IMG/VR virus record: IMGVR_UViG_3300010885_031547
Span: 1-41,623 of that record
Direction: 5' to 3' (one strand)
Origin: a virus
DNA: 41,623 nt
Shown: positions 40,201 through 41,623 of the stretch, piece after piece
Position numbering within the stretch: the stretch's first letter is position 1
How the letters are laid out: the number at the start of each line of letters is the position of its first letter
Position numbers and translations under genes: made by a program
The notes under the pieces: generated by a model
Told to the model about the DNA's origin: nothing
The model's database searches: none
Seen by the model: the letters and a program-made list of their open reading frames with translations, nothing else

Positions 40201-41475
40201 GCTGGTGCTTACGAATGTGTGATTGGCGCATATGCCTATGATCTGGTGAGCGCTGGTTGGTATGCTCCTGCTGGTTGTGGATATCGTATCAGTGGACGAT
40301 CACCGTTTGATACCGTTCGTCTAACCACTCTTGCCACTGCTGGAGCCGCAGGTAAAAATGTAATCGTTCTCGGAGATGTGAATACTCGCTGGCGGCATCC
40401 GTACATCACAGTTGATGTCATTACTGGATATCAGGACAACACGGTTACATACGGAAGCGAAATTCCAGGTGGATGGTCTGCTGGTGTTTCCACAAACCTT
40501 AGTGCTTGCGGATTTACTGCAAATGCAGGAGTTCCTGTCTATACATTCCCGCAGATGAACAGTGGATTGGTTTGTGGTTTGTGTGGATCTCACGGAGTGG
40601 GAACCACTGGACCAGTTGGAGTTCTTGAACTTTCTCGGCGGATATATGGTGTGAGTCCCACCAATGGGGCGGGCTTCACCTCCATGAATGATCTGTCAGT
40701 GTACAACCTTGTTCTGGATGGATTCTCACAGAACGGCAGCGGCGCGACTCCGATATACAATGGAAATGGAATAGCATTTGCTGCAAGAGACAGCAATTCC
40801 ACTCTTCCATTTGCTGCAATCTATATTGGAGGACGCGGCAGCGGCAGTTGCATGAATTTCGCACTGTCAACCACATACTTCCAGGGCTTGACGGCTCCCG
40901 TGATGACACTGCACAACAATCATGTGGGAATTGGAATCACCGCTCCTAGTGGTCTGGGAACCACTGCTTCTATTGATGTTCGCGGAATTGTCAGATCTAA
41001 TACTATAGCCTTTAGCATGGTAGCAAACAGCGCAGATCACCATGTTGTTCCTGCGAATACAACAACGGGAAGTGTTGGTTTGACATATGATGCGTCTAAT
41101 GTGAGTAGTCCTTATGCAAACCCCTCGACTGGATTTTTCACTGCTCCAGTTTCTGGCTTGTATGAAGTCAGATGCCAAGCCCTATGTACAAAGGGCGCAA
41201 CAACAGGTGCTGGAGGAACCACATATGTTCAACTCTTCTTTCTTAAGACGGGTGGCACTCTAGTTGGTACGGTTGCAATCACTCCGAATCCATTTGTAAA
41301 TACTCAGGGAGCGGATTCCTATCAAATGCTGTATCTTAATGATATAGTCAGTCTGAATGCTGGACAAACATTGGGAGTGAATGTACAAGCACGGAGTGCG
41401 CTAGGTGTTTCTGGAGTAGGGGTTTACAAGGGAAACTATACCAGTTTCAGTGGAAGATACCTCGGAAGAGAATAA
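37294..41475 (+). CDS. Tail fibre-type protein with a C1q-like tip, 1393 aa
   Basis: Residues 1-150 are an attachment-like start (D-T-F-N-T-W-R-D-I-T-N, V-N-A-N-I-V-T-I-D-D-Y-N-L-I-L-G-D). The shaft has G-I-G-T-x-x-P-G-A-S-L-D-V-x-G units at about 751, 857 and 1210, a motif of phage fibre beta-prisms. The last 140 residues (from about 1255) match a C1q/TNF-like jelly roll: N-P-S-T-G-F-F-T-A-P-V-S-G-L-Y-E-V, L-Y-L-N-D-I-V-S-L-N-A-G-Q-T-L-G-V and a closing F-S-G-R-Y-L. C1q-like tips trimerise and bind ligands. It is the likely receptor-contacting fibre or a whisker-type virion protein. Position and start fit the same operon. Confidence 0.8.
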   Translation: MPVDTGPDRIDFAIPEVDLGDTFNTWRDITNTSVYKLNKVKLYEGLSSGSVNVVVTDGGTAQFRLQDNILDGVCFAAHVVFGTGVTFNGPVTFNAPTFTVNANIVTIDDYNLILGDTSAASDANIESAGGGGLFINRGSGLTAQWVYQPKLDSYSSIYGLCGAWMGNVNIGLSGASAGIVPFRGTTLAVHGSSIRLDGISAGEHGFQVNLIDNPGKTGTRKIEFSRYSPTGSTAFIDVMMEESGLTYGNPYVFIKDGVNRKTVRKNNHGFVVGTPIVLTGAGSYDAAKADTPENAEVIGVVSRSIDNNTFELTFIGEVFNINPTANAAGTGLITGSVYYLSPYIQGKLTESQPTQQGVVHKAVLIATSTTSGVVIPWTGGLLTQPLVLGSSTNTSVRIPQYNKFRLGDIVRYRAFASPTGLTYNIPSGITGATYDYGIFVVAQANTTTEAEVAGIVVATEQISGTSVNRAFNLMMDGFFEFPQGVSAVNSGSAGSLQTGTVYFLNTDCAGTTQAYEGRTACYNNSSPTQVGYVRKPMLYAISPTKGYLFSYRGDVTGLPGISANVPLESLLIRNLASDQNGDLVFGVYSGGVNGGKQVMVFDNTTKGNVRIGDSNFTSSSVGAGATLSVAGSIFAGDTFATNGSVMLASRYTGAFPTTLNVIGSEYSTGNTVVAYGVRPSSTSSAASFKSTYGSTSLARTAIETGVVDGSSNPKMSFLAYYNTAHASPGITNTAVGTDVPMYEVMTVTPIGLGFGTSSPGASLDVVGSARVRTRMGIGPNSDSYLANAWLNFGQNYEVTSTPDANQTTSTIRMYSGAGATYGLSVSTSALNIGAHQSGASIRLHVDGAERARLTSSGLGIGTGTPGASLDVRGDGIVYGKLSVGTYTVAPASLYGSWLGVCGGSMLSVPRKLGTAAGRQFVFRDVISWGGGNDFTGALVIETPIVSNKNQMDTYIIRGYNYGISGQGEAAGAYECVIGAYAYDLVSAGWYAPAGCGYRISGRSPFDTVRLTTLATAGAAGKNVIVLGDVNTRWRHPYITVDVITGYQDNTVTYGSEIPGGWSAGVSTNLSACGFTANAGVPVYTFPQMNSGLVCGLCGSHGVGTTGPVGVLELSRRIYGVSPTNGAGFTSMNDLSVYNLVLDGFSQNGSGATPIYNGNGIAFAARDSNSTLPFAAIYIGGRGSGSCMNFALSTTYFQGLTAPVMTLHNNHVGIGITAPSGLGTTASIDVRGIVRSNTIAFSMVANSADHHVVPANTTTGSVGLTYDASNVSSPYANPSTGFFTAPVSGLYEVRCQALCTKGATTGAGGTTYVQLFFLKTGGTLVGTVAITPNPFVNTQGADSYQMLYLNDIVSLNAGQTLGVNVQARSALGVSGVGVYKGNYTSFSGRYLGRE

Positions 41476-41484
41476 AGAGGAAAC

Positions 41485-41623
41485 ATGGGATCATCACTAA
41501 TACTACAGGGCGGCGCATCCACACAGAACACACTGAAGGAAACCTTCGTGCAGAGTGGTCACGGTCTAGCCGTTGGCAATGCCATCCGCTACAACGCGGT
41601 GACATCCCGTTGGGAAAAAGCAC
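41485..41623 (+). CDS. Start of another fibre-type protein (cut by the window edge)
   Basis: ATG 41485 has AGAGGAAA just upstream and lies 9 nt after the fibre stop. The 46 visible codons read M-G-S-S-L-I-L-Q-G-G-A-S and then G-H-G-L-A-V-G-N-A-I-R-Y-N. The H-G-L-x-x-G-x-x-I-R-Y-N pattern is common at the head of repeated fibre modules in T4-like phages. The rest lies outside the window. Confidence 0.65.
   Translation, partial: MGSSLILQGGASTQNTLKETFVQSGHGLAVGNAIRYNAVTSRWEKA

Noticed and set aside
1-41623. CRISPR array, insertion sequence, integrase, attachment site or replication origin
   Set aside because: No spaced direct repeats, transposase or integrase motifs, or terminal inverted repeats were seen. 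tRNA genes here are complete phage genes, not split attachment sites.

Overview
The window is the structural half of a T4-type myovirus genome. The basis is the gene content: the late-transcription coactivator gp33, the ssDNA-binding protein gp32, head-completion protein gp4, baseplate/tail proteins gp26, gp48, gp53, a gp27-like hub, gp5, a PAAR spike tip, gp25, gp6, gp7 and gp8, and the DUF4815 virion protein. Gene order and sequence flavour resemble aquatic T4-like phages such as the cyanophage/pelagiphage groups more than coliphage T4. The host cannot be named from the sequence. Ribosome binding sites are AAGGAG-like, and no photosynthesis or other host-metabolism gene was recognised.

Layout. 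Positions 1-4440 are an accessory block: tRNA-Gly and tRNA-Lys, small membrane or basic proteins, an HTH-like protein, a deaminase-like protein, a DUF3293-like late protein, a 35-codon micro-ORF and a secreted Gly/Tyr-rich protein. These are followed by a hairpin-rich untranslated RNA, a strong terminator, and a tRNA cluster (Glu, Ser, Gln, Thr) that also holds a tRNA-like or structured RNA. Positions 4486-7930 hold a small membrane protein and two minus-strand beta-rich structural proteins. Positions 8012-9325 hold gp33, gp32 and a strong terminator. Positions 9333-14255 form a minus-strand tail island, read right to left: gp4, a gp2-like protein, a tail-tube-like protein, gp26 with a probable -1 frameshift extension, and a tape-measure-like protein. 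From 14291 to the right edge runs one long plus-strand baseplate and fibre operon with many overlapping stop/start codons.

Regulation can be read from the sequence. Three T4-type late promoters (NATAAATA) lie 24, 25 and 26 nt upstream of start codons (positions 2239, 12498 minus strand, 14257), matching the gp33 encoded here. Three sigma70-like promoters with identical 16-bp spacers precede the HTH-like gene, the secreted protein and gp32.

The strongest new-looking observation is at 11730-11767 on the minus strand. The gp26 reading frame ends in a run of seven T in the correct slippery register. A 5-nt spacer and a 10-bp hairpin follow, and then a 62-codon -1 frame with no credible start of its own. 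The gene order tube, gp26, frameshifted ORF, tape measure is the order of lambda V-G-T-H, so a T4-type phage appears to use the lambda-style tail-chaperone frameshift. Other leads are the structured RNA after the secreted-protein gene, the structured RNA in the tRNA cluster, a membrane-anchored GAF-like protein inside the baseplate operon, and an adhesin-expanded gp7 followed by a related fragment.
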